Shown: positions 47,314 through 57,069 of the stretch, piece after piece
Position numbering within the stretch: position 1 is the first letter of the stretch
How the letters are laid out: every line of letters begins with the position of its first letter
Source: Hyparrhenia diplandra
Taxonomy: Eukaryota; Streptophyta; Magnoliopsida; Poales; Poaceae
Direction: 5' to 3'
DNA: 64,000 bases
NCBI GenBank assembly: GCA_015847255.1
Contig: JADLZK010005872.1
Span: forward strand, 248,001 to 312,000
Position numbers and translations under genes: made by a program
The notes under the pieces: model-generated
The model's input: the letters and a program-made list of their open reading frames with translations, nothing else
Database searches by the model: none
Told to the model about the DNA's origin: nothing

Positions 47314-47860
47314 AGCCTTCGCCTCCATCGTCGCCAGCATCGGCCAGCCGGTACGGTGTACATAATCGATCGATCTATTGCACGTCAGCGCTGCTAGTCG
47401 TCTTAGCTTTGCATATCTATCATGGTATTGGTACGTGGATTTTTCAACCAAATCGACCGATGACGGCAGCCTGTTCGTGTACTGTGCAGGCATTGAGCCT
47501 GGTGCCGGGACCTGTAGTGGAGATGACGGACGCCGAGGAAGGCGTGGCACGTGGCCTCATGACGCCGTGGTGCGTCTGCGTCGTGTCCCAGGCGGTCGCC
47601 GGGGCGCTGGCGCTGATGCATCCACGCCACGGCCGCCTTCTCCGATCCTTGCCTTCGTGGCGCTCGGGGCCAGCGCCGCCAGCCACTCCATGTGGGCTCG
47701 CCTGCTCCGCCTGGTCTTCGCCGCCGACCCGGAAGGCGGCTTCACCTTCTGGAACAGCGTCGCCACCGCGACCATCTTCATGACCAGGGTGGGTGACCTC
47801 ATCTGCTTCTTGGGCCTCGTAGTCCTCCGTGGAGGGAGGAGTAGCCGATCGATCGAGTAG
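47314..47860 (+). pseudogene. Gene C: four-pass membrane protein relic, start of coding exon 1 deleted
   Basis: The leader exon ends at 47215. Sequence runs from TTGTGTCTGCGTACTGAG (leader intron in gene A) straight into the last bases of coding exon 1 (FASIVASIGQP), so about 0.4 kb with the ATG and most of membrane segment 1 is gone. The intron (GT 47351, AG 47489) and exon 2 start ALSLVPGPVVEMTDAE remain. One base is missing near 47651, and the terminal GAGGGGAGGAG reads GAGGGAGGAG, which shifts past the usual stop to end at 47860. Exon 2 otherwise keeps WNSVATATIFM and GDLICFLGLV. It is dead as a family gene unless an unseen alternative start is used. Confidence 0.7.
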
Positions 47861-48555
47861 GGACGACGGTACGGTAAGCACGTGGAGCTACCATGTGCAT
47901 CTGGTATATTGTTACTGCTGTTAATTCGCGCTTAGCATGCAGTAGCAGTTTCCTAGCTATATATCGACTCTTAATTTTCAGCTGTTATCTTTCTTGACTA
48001 TCTGTATGTGTACTGGATTGAGCAAGTATCAGATATTAGACTAATATATAATTCTAGTAGTTATATTGTGTGTGAATGAAATAAGGAGACACATGAGTTC
48101 TCTGATGTCGATGGCTATCCGATCGATATCCTTGTACGTGCTCGATCTCGATCTGTAGTTTGCTCGATCATACGACCTCGCTCAAAGTAGAGCAGGACAG
48201 CTAAGCTAAGGTCTCTCGATCACTTAGCTCTCGATCGGGGATTATGGTCTGATTGAGATACATTAGAATTGAGATGATGAATAATTAAGCTACTACTATA
48301 TATTTATTAGGCTGACAGCGACAGGCCTTAGCTGACAAGAGTTATTGATCGACCCAACCTCTCTCCTAGTCCGTTTTTGACAACGATACAAGGTATATAT
48401 ATAGCCATATAGGTGCAATGCACTGTGCGCATACATGTGTACACCAGTTACCCAAAAAAAGGCTACCTAACAATGCAGTGCAAGATATGATGATGGTACG
48501 CCCTGCCATGCATGTGCCAGCTGCCTCGAGTAGCAAAAACTGATCACATCATATA
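47861..48555. other. 3' flank of gene C, no gene seen
   Basis: A/T-rich, with many GATCGA and CTCGATC words and no frame above about 60 codons that resembles a protein. TTAATTTTCAGCTGTTATCTTTCTT near 47970 resembles the 3' flank of gene A near 36275, extending the similarity of the two units past the stop codon. Confidence 0.45.
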
Positions 48556-48569
48556 CACACACACCGTTG

Positions 48570-48720
48570 GTTTTTTTTTAATCCTAAAAACTAATAAAAA
48601 AATCCCTCCATAAGAGTCTTTTAGAGACTAGAGGAAAAGTCTTAAAAAAGTCCCTCCTGTTTGGTTGAGTAGAGACTAAAAGGGACTCTAAAAAGTTTCT
48701 AAACCAAACAGGACCTAGTT
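48570..48720. repeat. MITE-like hairpin fragment
   Basis: CCTGTTTGGTT near 48656 and AAACCAAACAGG near 48704 form an inverted pair around GAGACTAAAAGGGACTC. CTTTTAGAGACTAGAGG stands upstream. The wording fits Tourist-type MITEs that carry TTTGG and GGGACTAAA, but a full terminal pair with TTA target was not found. Confidence 0.45.
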
Positions 48721-48879
48721 TGGAGTATGTGTATGCGACCTTTTCCCATATGATCGGCTACACGTTCTTCCATCCATCCTCGATAGACTCTTGATAATTT
48801 TTTCCATTGATGAAACTTGTTTCCCTGTTCCTGTGGGCGATATATGTTTTTTTTTTCAAGGGAACGTTGGCTCGTTGTT

Positions 48880-49140
48880 GAGATGAGCGTCGACATCATA
48901 CATACATATATATGCATGCATGGTGACATTTACTTACTTTTTTACATCTACCACATTGTGCCTGCAGTTTCCCGTGTCCTCACTCTTTCTCTCAAATATA
49001 TAGATCAAGAAAATGACCGGCCGGAATTCCTGCTCAGACTCTAGGCCGCGCCCGCGTGTCCACACGTCACGGTACGTTGCTGGACCCACCCCACGCGTAT
49101 ATTGCCCTTCTCCTTGTTGCTCGGCTACTTCAAGTAGCAC
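48880..49140 (+). promoter_or_regulatory. Orphan promoter-like module P6
   Basis: GATGAGCGTCGACATCATA, ATGCATGCATGGTGACATTTAC, TTTTTACATCTACC, GTGTCCACACGTCACGG, CCCCACGCGTATATTGCC and CTACTTCAAGTAG (49125-49137) appear in family order. Leader-like sequence follows briefly, but there is no coding exon. Confidence 0.5.
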
Positions 49141-49228
49141 ACGGAGATTCGGAGAGACCTGACCTGTGCGCGTTGCATGAGCGAGGTCAGGTCTCCATCT
49201 TGCTCTGTTGTTGTATGTACTATAGCTT

Positions 49229-49255
49229 TTTTTTTTTTTTTTTTTTTGAGAATTA
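49229..49255 (-). mobile_element. Poly(A)-only retroposon insertion
   Basis: TATGTACTATAGCTT is present at 49214-49228 and again at 49256-49270. Between them are only a run of T and GAGAATTA. This is the footprint of target-primed reverse transcription that stopped just after copying a poly(A) tail, leaving a 15-base target duplication. Confidence 0.7.
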
Positions 49256-49439
49256 TATGTACTATAGCTTGTTGGAAAGCCATAAAGCTTGATCCAACTG
49301 ATGATCGTGTGTCGTCGTCCCTGGACAGCAGGACGTACAAGGAAGAAGCTAAGCACAAGATAGCTAGGGTCGAAGCACAAGATAGCTAGGGTCGGTGACA
49401 TCCTCGCACTCGATCCCCTCTCCTTTCGACTGTTTGACA

Positions 49440-50062
49440 CGGCGCAGCGCGTACGTACTTACGTAAGTAGCTAGGCTCATACTCCTACTACTCAAGTATG
49501 AATGGATAGGTTTATGAGTGTGTGAGCGGAAAAAAGCATCAGATGCATTGCATGTACGTAGTACGTGCTTATTTCCAATGCAATTCCTGTTCTGATCGGT
49601 TATATGCAACCCTTGCCCTGAAATAAAATCTGCAGTACGTAATCCTGAAAAGATAAATCTGCACTAGTATAAACGCACTCATACGTCGTGCATTGGATAC
49701 ATCGATGATGTTTCGCCTCTTTATATATACGGGACAAAAAGAAAAGGTATGGAGGACTATATAGCAGCGAAAAGTACAAAGAGCCGTTCGTAAATCAGCA
49801 TCGATGGATCGTGATGTATCAAGTGTTTAACACGCCACGCTGCGTACTTTGAAGTCTGAATCGTCAAAGCAGCATATCGCTATACTTCATAGGCTCGCGC
49901 TCGTAGCTGTGGTGCGTGTGAGTGGCAAGAGCATCCGATGCAATCAGTGCCTTAATTCCAATGCATGCAGGGCGTACGTAAAGCATCGCGTATTTATACT
50001 AGAGATCTCAATCTCTCCAGACGGTCGGATGTGTGAACTTTTAAGATTTACTTTTCGTCTTG
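49440..50062. repeat. Duplicated block, matching 54706-55430
   Basis: Shared landmarks are GCTAGGCTCATACTCCTACTAC, GTGAGCGGAAAAAGCATC, ATCTGCAGTACGTAAT, CATACGTCGTGCATTGGAT, TACTTTGAAGTCTGAA, CATAGGCTCGCGCTCGTAGC, GTGAGTGGCAAGA, GGGCGTAAAGCATCG and GACGGTCGGATGTGTG. The second half also recurs at 51050-51410. No conserved ORF. Confidence 0.75.
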
Positions 50063-50079
50063 ACCAAAGACAACCTCGC

Positions 50080-50530
50080 TAAGAAAAAATTGGAAAGGGA
50101 GTCAAGTGCATTTGCTGTAATAGGAATGAAACTATCCAACATTTATTCCTAGACTGTCCCCTTACCAAAATGATCTGGAGGATTATCTTTTATACTACTA
50201 GTCTAACTCAACCTCGATCAATCAGCCATATGTTCGGGGAATTGGCTAGCTAATCAAAATAAAAAGATTAAAAATTTGATTTGGGTGGGGGTGGCTGCCA
50301 TGTGTTGGGCTATCACGGAGATGCCGTAATGATGTTATTTTTAATCAAATGAAATCTAACTCCATTTTGCAGATAATTTTCGGAGGAGGGCGTATTGGTT
50401 ACACTCTTGGGCCCTGCTGCAGGCGTGATGAGACAGCCAAGGAAGCAATCTCAACGACGAGCAAGAAATTAGAAATTATTGCTTTAGAGATTTCCAATAA
50501 AGGATGGAATCACTTTTATTGTTTGAACTA
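50080..50530 (+). pseudogene. LINE RT C-terminal zinc-binding (zf-RVT) fragment
   Basis: Plus-strand frames give CICCNRNETIQHLFLDC, where the cysteine pattern and the H before L-F-L-D-C form the zf-RVT signature, then MIWRII, HMFGNWL and LIWVGVAAMCWAI. After a break come FNQMKSNSILQIIFGG and EISNKGWNHFYCLN to a stop. This is the last 140 residues of an L1-type LINE ORF2. The RT core and endonuclease are absent, so the copy is a dead fragment. Confidence 0.75.
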
Positions 50531-51049
50531 GCTTCCTGGTCGATCTATAAGACCATGGTTGTCTTTTCTTTCATTGAAAGTTTGTGTAATAATTGGTTGT
50601 GTACATCCTTGGATGCAGAGGCAGGATATGTTTATCCATTATCAAGTTTTTTTTTTTTTACTTATATACTTCCTCCGTTTCAAATTGCACTTCACGCAGT
50701 TCACTTTGGCTTTTTCTAAATATATTGATTTGGTTGGTCGAGTAACATGCAAGCCAAAGTCTCGCAGAGCAAGCTACTGTACTCTGCCTAGCATAACTAG
50801 GTAGCTAGACGCATCAATCGATCCCAAGTATCAACTGCTTTACAAGGCACACAAGCGTGCGTGTGAGCGGCTACAGCATCTGATCCATGCATGTAGCGCT
50901 TGCTTTCCAATGAAATTCTTGATCGATCGTCGGTTACCTCATCGCATGCAGCGCGCGTCAAGATATTACAATGCAGGGAAGAAGAAAAAGAGGAATATAG
51001 CTATATAGCTCTAGTTGCATCCAAAGTATATCAACTGTTTCACACGGCA

Positions 51050-51410
51050 TAGATAGTGCCTACTTTGAAGTCTGAATCGATCACGCAGACACCATATTAT
51101 CACTATATTTCATATGCTCGCGCTTATGTCTCTATAGGCTAATAATGTGAATGGATGGATGGATGGATGGATGGACGGATGGATGGGATATAGCTGTGCG
51201 TGTGTGGGTGGAGTGGCAAGAGCATCCGATGCATGCAGTTTCTTCCAATGCAACTCTTGGTCGGTTATGTCATCGATCGCATGCAGAGTGTAAAGCATCA
51301 TTCGCATTCGATCTCAATCTCCAACGGTTATCTCGAATATGTGTGACCTGTTTCCATTTAATTTTCATCAAGCTTTGTAAGTAAATCGGTCTTTCTGTAA
51401 CTTTTAAGAT
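51050..51410. repeat. Third copy of the CTTTGAAGTCTGAATC block
   Basis: TACTTTGAAGTCTGAATCGA, TTTCATATGCTCGCGCT, GAGTGGCAAGAGCATCCGATGC and GATCTCAATCTCC match 49840-50060 and 55170-55430. It contains a simple (ATGG)n tract at 51151-51188. It ends about 0.5 kb before the gene D promoter. Confidence 0.65.
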
Positions 51411-51884
51411 CTATGGTTCCAAATATGCGCAAAACTTTTGCGTGATCGGAAAAGAAAAATCTACGGATCCAAAACCTGTACTTGTAATTTTCCGATCTCC
51501 TACTTTCCTTTCGTTTTGAGTTCCTTAATTCTCTGATGCAACTGTTGCTTTAATAACCGTACGTCTGTGTAGGGGCCTCGAGAAGTTAAGCCCCCTCCGG
51601 TCTCATAAAAAAGTATACTTATTACATGCCATATTTTACTTGCTAATTCCCAGTATGAGCAATGCAATGCATAAACCAGTATAGATTTTAGATTAGTTGC
51701 TCCGTTCAAAAGGACAGAAATGATCGATCGATCGATCAACAGTTGACCCAGGTGCGACACGCGTCGTCGTGGGTGCGTGTTGGTATTTGGTGGTACCACG
51801 TACGCGGTATTCTCTCCCTCACTGAAACCTTTTTTTTTAAGAAAACCCTCACTGAAACCTTCGTATTGCTTTGCCAATCCCACC

Positions 51885-51897
51885 TATATATATAAAG
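51885..51897 (+). promoter_or_regulatory. TATA box of gene D
   Basis: TATATATATAAAG stands 160 bases before the leader splice donor (52057) and is followed by GGCTCCACCATGCC and a CTTCTTCTTCTT leader tract. Transcription probably starts near 51915-51930. The modules upstream of the other family genes show no comparable TATA box. Confidence 0.65.
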
Positions 51898-52270
51898 GGC
51901 TCCACCATGCCAACCGTTTGTGCTCAGCCCTCGTACAGCTCCATCTTCTTCTTCTTCTTCACAGGGAGCACGATACCAAGCTACTAGCTAGCTAGCAGCT
52001 CCTGGCGTTAGGAAGCTTTTGAAGTTCGGAAGCAAAGATCCGTCCAACCAGTGAAGGTGAGTCCTCTTCTCGACCCCGGCAACACGCCCGGGCCGGGGCT
52101 GTTCCACTTGCCTATAAACATTTCGATCAAAGTTTGCAGGGTGTGCTTTATTTCTCGCTGAAATATAATCTTCAAATTCTCGATCTTATGTGGAGAAATT
52201 TAATTATTTGAATGGATGGGTTGTTTGTTGCTGATCGCTCTTAGCTAGCTAGCAGCTTGGCTCGTGTCCA

Positions 52271-52963
52271 ATGGAGGGCAAGTCCATGGCCGAGAAGCTT
52301 ATCAACCATCCAGCAGCTCCAACGCTGCCCATGCCCGTGGAGAAGCAGCCTCCCGCGGCTGCTCCGTTCCTCCACATCGACGACGTCGACGTCCAGTTCG
52401 TCAACCGGTGGACATTCTTCAACGCCCTCGGCGTCAACATCTCCTTCGCCGTTGGCGTCGCCTACTGCTACATCGCCACGCTCATCATCTGCCGCTTCCC
52501 CAGCCTGGCGTCCTGGCTGTTGCCGCGCGTGCCGAAGCTGACCGACGCGGAGAGCACCCTGGCAGCCGCCCTCCTGGTCGGGATGCTGTGGTGCAGCACG
52601 CCCCAGGCGGCCGCCGGGGCGCTGGCGCTGCTGCTTCCGTGCCACCGCTGGAGGCTCCGCCGGGCCGCCGCCTATGCGGCCCTCGCGCTCACCGTCGCCA
52701 GCCACTGCATGTATGCTGGCGCCGTCCTCGTCTACGTCCACGCCGACCCGGAAGGCCTCTTCCTCAAGATCGGTGGCAGCACGGCCATCTTCCTGTCCGC
52801 GGTGGTGGACCTGATCGGCTTCCTGGTGCTCCTTCCGTCGAGACTGGGAAAATTGATCAGTTGCGTCGTCGACGTCGATCAGCTGGGAGACTACTGGGAC
52901 GTACTGCAGCTTGGAGCTCCACTCCACAGTACCGTACCTCTTCCACGCACTGGGCCGGTCTAG
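52271..52963 (+). CDS. Gene D: intact four-pass small membrane protein, no coding intron
   Basis: A leader intron (GT 52057 to AG about 52255) precedes the ATG at 52271. A single 230-codon frame follows. The N-terminus (1-45) is proline- and alanine-rich. Membrane segments are predicted near 52-74, 95-122, 132-154 and 168-188. SWLLPRVPKLTDAE (81-94) and MLWC (105-108) are the family landmarks. The coding intron of A, B, C and E, which would fall just before SWLLPR, is absent. After the fourth segment, where relatives end in LRGGEE, D runs on for about 42 more residues (LGKLISCVV...) with no family counterpart. It is the best candidate for a functional member. Cell location and function are unknown. 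Confidence 0.8.
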   Translation: MEGKSMAEKLINHPAAPTLPMPVEKQPPAAAPFLHIDDVDVQFVNRWTFFNALGVNISFAVGVAYCYIATLIICRFPSLASWLLPRVPKLTDAESTLAAALLVGMLWCSTPQAAAGALALLLPCHRWRLRRAAAYAALALTVASHCMYAGAVLVYVHADPEGLFLKIGGSTAIFLSAVVDLIGFLVLLPSRLGKLISCVVDVDQLGDYWDVLQLGAPLHSTVPLPRTGPV

Positions 52964-53134
52964 TACTGATGACTAGTGACTTGTCAGTGCTTTATAGTAA
53001 TGTCAATTCGTCGATCAGGCCGAGAGACTACTGGTAGTATGGGATACTGGATCTTGTACTGATGCATGTCAGTGCTTCTATAAGAATGGGCACCTAGCAC
53101 CTCATTAATATGTCTTTTAATTACTATATATCTG

Positions 53135-53693
53135 CAGGGCCGTGCCGTCAAATTTAGAGGCCCGGTTTGAAGCTCTAAGTGAGGCCTGAATAAGTTCCAT
53201 ATATAGCAAAAATCTTTATGAGATTGAGTTAACTTCTCAGCTCTTTATTTCTTCTTACGCTTTTGTGAACCATATTAAAAATTTTTAATTCGATTTGAAG
53301 GAGACATGGCTTCAAAAAATGAAAACAAACTTAAAATTTCAATGCACTTGAGTGCTTATAGTAGGATGTAGGAAAAGTTACGAAATGAAAGACACCATGA
53401 CATGCACTCCCGCAGGGGTCTCCGCGATGGCCCTGATTGCCTATGCTAATCTCAATCTATAGGACGAGCGCCCGCGGCCGGCGGATATATACGAGAATAC
53501 GATACGTACGAGATTGAACACACCAAGCATCGCGAGCCGCACGGGCTGTGGACTTCAGGAGACGACCAAACTTCTCACATGCTCTAGTAATACTTAGGGC
53601 CTTTTATTAAAGGACTTATTTTTTGAGGCCCTGAAATTTTGGTGGCCCAGTTCGATCGTACTACTTGCTGCACACCCATGGGGCACGGCCCTG
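53135..53693. mobile_element. Non-autonomous hAT element
   Basis: Perfect 12-base terminal inverted repeats CAGGGCCGTGCC and GGCACGGCCCTG, and ATATCTG on both sides (53128-53134 and 53694-53700). The 559-base body has GAGGCCC near both ends and no ORF. Ends starting CAGGG and a target duplication near 8 bases are hAT features. Seven bases match here. Confidence 0.87.
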
Positions 53694-53924
53694 ATATCTG
53701 TGACTACTGTAGTAATTAGCATGCATGTGTGTGTAATGCATTGTGAGATCTAATATTGATGAAGCTACGTACTACATATTGTGTAATTTATTTGATGCAT
53801 AATTAATTTGGTGCTTCATGTAATTTACAAACGGAAATGAAAATGAATAACACGACGTCGTTGTAACATGCATGCAAGTATCAACTGTTTAACACGGCAC
53901 GTAGCTAGGCTATACATGTGCAAC

Positions 53925-54690
53925 GGGCCGGGCCGGGCCGGCCCGACACGGGCCCATGCTAGGACCGCCCGTTGGGGGTACGGGCCCATTTAGCCAGCGT
54001 GCCTCCGGCCTGTGCCCCCACGGACCACCGGGCCTGGCCAACGGCCCGTGCACGCCCGTGGGCCTATTTCCGTGCCAGGGCAGCCTGGAGAAGCATGAGC
54101 CCAATAGAATACCAGCCGACGCGAGGCCAAAAATTTCAAAGCACAGAGAGCGAAAGGGAAGATGTTGGCGTGGTGCACGCTCGGGAACTTCGCCGGAGAT
54201 CATGGCGCTAGTCGCTCGACGCCGCGGGTGGGGCGCAGAGGCGGCGGCCGGGCGCCATGGATGCGGCAAGGATGGCGCCGCCCGCCGCGCGAGCTCCGGA
54301 GGAGGGCGCCGTCGCCACGCGAAGCTCGGAGGAGGGCGCCGCCGTCTTGGCCGCGGGAGGTGGCGCGTTGGGGCGCTCGGCGCGGGACGGCGGGGAGGCT
54401 CGAGTCCGGCCGACGCGAAAAGGTCGGTGTGAGAATGGGAATGAAATTAGGGTTTGGATGGCAGGTTAGATGTGGTGGGCTGAAAGGTAAGATGGGTTGT
54501 ATTTTCTTTGTTTTATATAAGACCACACTTGCAACCAGGCCGCTATTAGGCCGGTTTTGATTTTTCGTGCGGGCCGCGGCTGGCCCGCTGTGGTTTGGGG
54601 TTGGCCCAGGCCCGAGTCCAACCGGGCCATGGCATGCTCGTGTCAAGCCAAAATTTCGTGCCTCGCGGTCGTGCTACCGGGCATCGTGCT
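53925..54690. repeat. G/C-rich hAT-like repeat
   Basis: The left side reads CAACGGGCCGGGCCGGGCC and CCCGACACGGGCCC. The right side has CGTGCGGGCCGCGG, GGCCCAGGCCCGAG and CGTGTCAAGCC. GGGCCGG words near both ends are typical of a group of grass hAT elements. No exact terminal pair or target duplication could be set. Long frames inside (158 aa plus, 148 aa minus) are G/C artefacts. Confidence 0.4.
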
Positions 54691-54705
54691 TTCTCTTTTC
54701 GCCGT

Positions 54706-55430
54706 GTATAAGCTAGGCTCATACTCCTACTACAGTACTACCTCAGTTCCATTTTATAAGTCGTTTTTGGCCAACTAAAACACAAGCCAAAACGACTTAT
54801 AAAAAGAAATGGAGGGAGTATTAATGAAGCAAAATTTCCGCTTCCACTATAAATGAATAGGTGTAGCTCTGTGCGTGCGTGTGAGCGGAAAAAGCATCTG
54901 ATGATCGATGCATGCATGCATGTAGTACGTACGTGCTTTCCAATGCAAGTTCTAGGTTATATGCAATTCTTATGCTGAAATAATCTGCAGTACGTAATTT
55001 TGAAAAAGAAATATATGGACTAGTGTAAATGCAGTCATACGTACGTCGTGCATCGGATGCATCGAGAAAAAGAAAAAGGACTATAGCAGCGAGAAGTACA
55101 AAGAGACGTACATAGCATATTAGCTAGCAGCATCCATTGATTGTGAAGTATCAAATTTTTCACACGGCATTATGCGCGTACTTTGAAGTCTGAAATCATG
55201 AAGGCTGCATATCGCTACATTTCATAGGCTCGCGCTCGTAGCGCTAGGGCTAACATGGATGGATGTCTATAGCTGTGTACGTGGTGCGTGTGAGTGGCAA
55301 GACCATCTGATGCATGCACTGCCTTCGGATCGATGCATGCAGGGCGTAAAGCATCGGATATCCGAGATCTCAATCTCCTGACGGTCGGATGTGTGTACTT
55401 TTGAGATCTAGTTTTCATCAATGAGCTTTT
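54706..55430. repeat. Duplicated block, matching 49440-50062
   Basis: Same landmark order as the partner. The Stowaway MITE at 54738-54818 sits just after the shared GGCTCATACTCCTACTAC. Confidence 0.75.
54738..54818. mobile_element. Stowaway-like MITE (Tc1/mariner)
   Basis: CTACCTCAGTTCCATTTTATA and TATAAAAAGAAATGGAGGGAG are inverted ends between two TA dinucleotides (54736-54737 and 54819-54820). Inner inverted AAGTCGTTTTTGGC and GCCAAAACGACTT make it almost a complete hairpin. It is 81 bases with no ORF. Confidence 0.8.
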
Positions 55431-55564
55431 TAGTTCATTTTTTTCAACTATATAACATATTTTACTAGCATCGCATATCTGTGTGCAATGCATGCATGTA
55501 CCACATAGATTTTAGTTGCTCCATTTTAAAATGATATAAATGAGCTACTAGCTAGCTGATGTTT

Positions 55565-55690
55565 TTTTATAACTGCCACGAGATATATTAACACTTTTTT
55601 ATAGCAGAAGACTGTGGGGGAGATCCCACGGTGGCGGTCATTTTCATTAATTTTGAAAGAGAGAGACGGTTCTTACAAACAATTAAACAG
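55565..55690 (-). repeat. LINE 3'-tail fragment
   Basis: On the minus strand, TTTCAAAATTAATGAAAATGACC followed by CCCACAGTCTTCTGCTATAAAAAA resembles the 3' ends of grass LINEs. No coding part remains. Confidence 0.4.
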
Positions 55691-55694
55691 CAAC

Positions 55695-55890
55695 TGACTA
55701 CAGTTGCTAAAACTTTTAATTTGCGTTGGATGGTCAGTTGCTAAATGATTCCCACGGATTGTCGGGTTGCTAAAAACCGAATATTACGATGGACTGTCGG
55801 TTGCTAAAAGTATTTCGCTTTTGGCGTTTTAGCGGTCCGTCGCTGTATATGAATAACGCAGTCAGATGGTCCGTTGCTAAATAACTTTTT
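55695..55890. repeat. Five spaced GTTGCTAAA repeats
   Basis: GTTGCTAAA occurs five times within about 190 bases, alternating with GGTCAGTT- and TGTCGG-like words. This is the look of a subterminal repeat array of a DNA transposon, but its ends were not found. Confidence 0.5.
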
Positions 55891-56107
55891 CATAGGCCCA
55901 TTGTATTTGGGTCCTTCCCGCGGTAATTTGGGCCCAAAAACACCTATACCCTAAGCCACCATACAGAGAGCCAATACACAGCCCCATCAGCATTCTCATG
56001 TGCGCCACCTCCAATTGCTCCCATTCACACACGCATGCGCCGCCTCCACCGGCCTGCCCCGCTGCCTGCCCCTATCGCCTTAAAATTTAGTTAAGGTGTG
56101 TAATCAG

Positions 56108-57065
56108 TTTTTTTTTTTTTTTGAGACCACGCCAAGGCGTGTTTTTCATTAAGAAGAAAGAGTGTGTCCAAACAAACCAACAAGGTAACCCAGGTTACTA
56201 GAGCCCTACATCTACTGGATTTAGAAGCTTATATTACATTGTAACAAATTTTGCGACCGAAGGAAAACAGCAGCCAAGACACTAAGAAGCATTGGCAAAG
56301 ACCTTGAGCTGCATGAAGCCGACCGCACACCACGCCCTAGCCTCCTCCTAGATGACCTCCGCTAAATTCAGAGGCAAGTGTCGAGACGCCGGGCCGAAAG
56401 TTCTCCCCGTAGCACTCCTTCCAAAGTGACCAAAGACACCGCCAGAATAGAGTCAAACTCACGCCGAACCGCCTTCGGGTCCCTCTTTCTGTTGTGTAGC
56501 CACCACCCGTAGCGGAGCCGCCCAAGCAGGGCACCTTGATGTAAGCGCAACCCCGGCAAGCAAATGTGCCAAACTTCTATCTTGACCGGGCAGCCGACAA
56601 GAATGTGTCCATGGTTTTCGTGATCTTGGCCGCACATGACACGGACATTGGACTGTTGTAATCCATGTGCGAATCTTTGTCCGCTGTCCGGTAGTGGCCA
56701 TGCAAAATTAACCAAAAGAAGAATCGTACTCAAGGGCGGGCGCCAACATCCTCCCTGAAGGACCGAAACGGCGACCGGAGGGGGTGAATGGGAGCCTCGA
56801 TTTTCCTTTTCAATTCGGGTCATCGGCTTAACCTCCAACCTCAAAAACAAACCATACAGGAGGCGAGTAACCCGCGTGCTAAGCGGTAGCAAGGTGTCAC
56901 GAGCAAAGAGAGCACCGAGATGTCCCACGACCCAAATGATTGGGTGGATGTTCCCTTGGAACACGGCGGGACACCTCAAACTATCGCACACGGCCCGACA
57001 AGAGCAAAAGATCGAACCGAGGACAAAGAAAGAGTCACTCAACTTCTATAGAGAAGAGGTGAGCC
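56108..57065 (-). pseudogene. 5'-truncated LINE with zf-RVT domain
   Basis: The T15 run at 56108-56122 is the minus-strand poly(A) tail, preceded on that strand by AATGAAAAACACGCCTTGG. The minus frame from about 56740 reads VNFAWPLPDSGQRFAHGLQQ, VRVMCGQDHENHGHILVGC and VWHICLPG, then a WWLHNRKRDPK stretch: the zf-RVT end of an L1-type ORF2. Sequence from 56800 to 57065 is in the same open frame but is not recognisable, so the 5' limit is uncertain. No matching target duplication was found on the right. Confidence 0.65.
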
Positions 57066-57069
57066 CCCG

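Noticed and set aside
51722..51737. GATCGATCGATC run as an origin or methylation site cluster
   Set aside because: A short simple repeat. GATCGA words are common throughout the intergenic DNA here.
52241..53037. Frames of 228 aa (minus) and 257 aa (plus) over gene D
   Set aside because: Shadows of the 230-codon gene D frame in a G/C-rich exon. Only the gene D frame has family motifs and hydrophobic segments.
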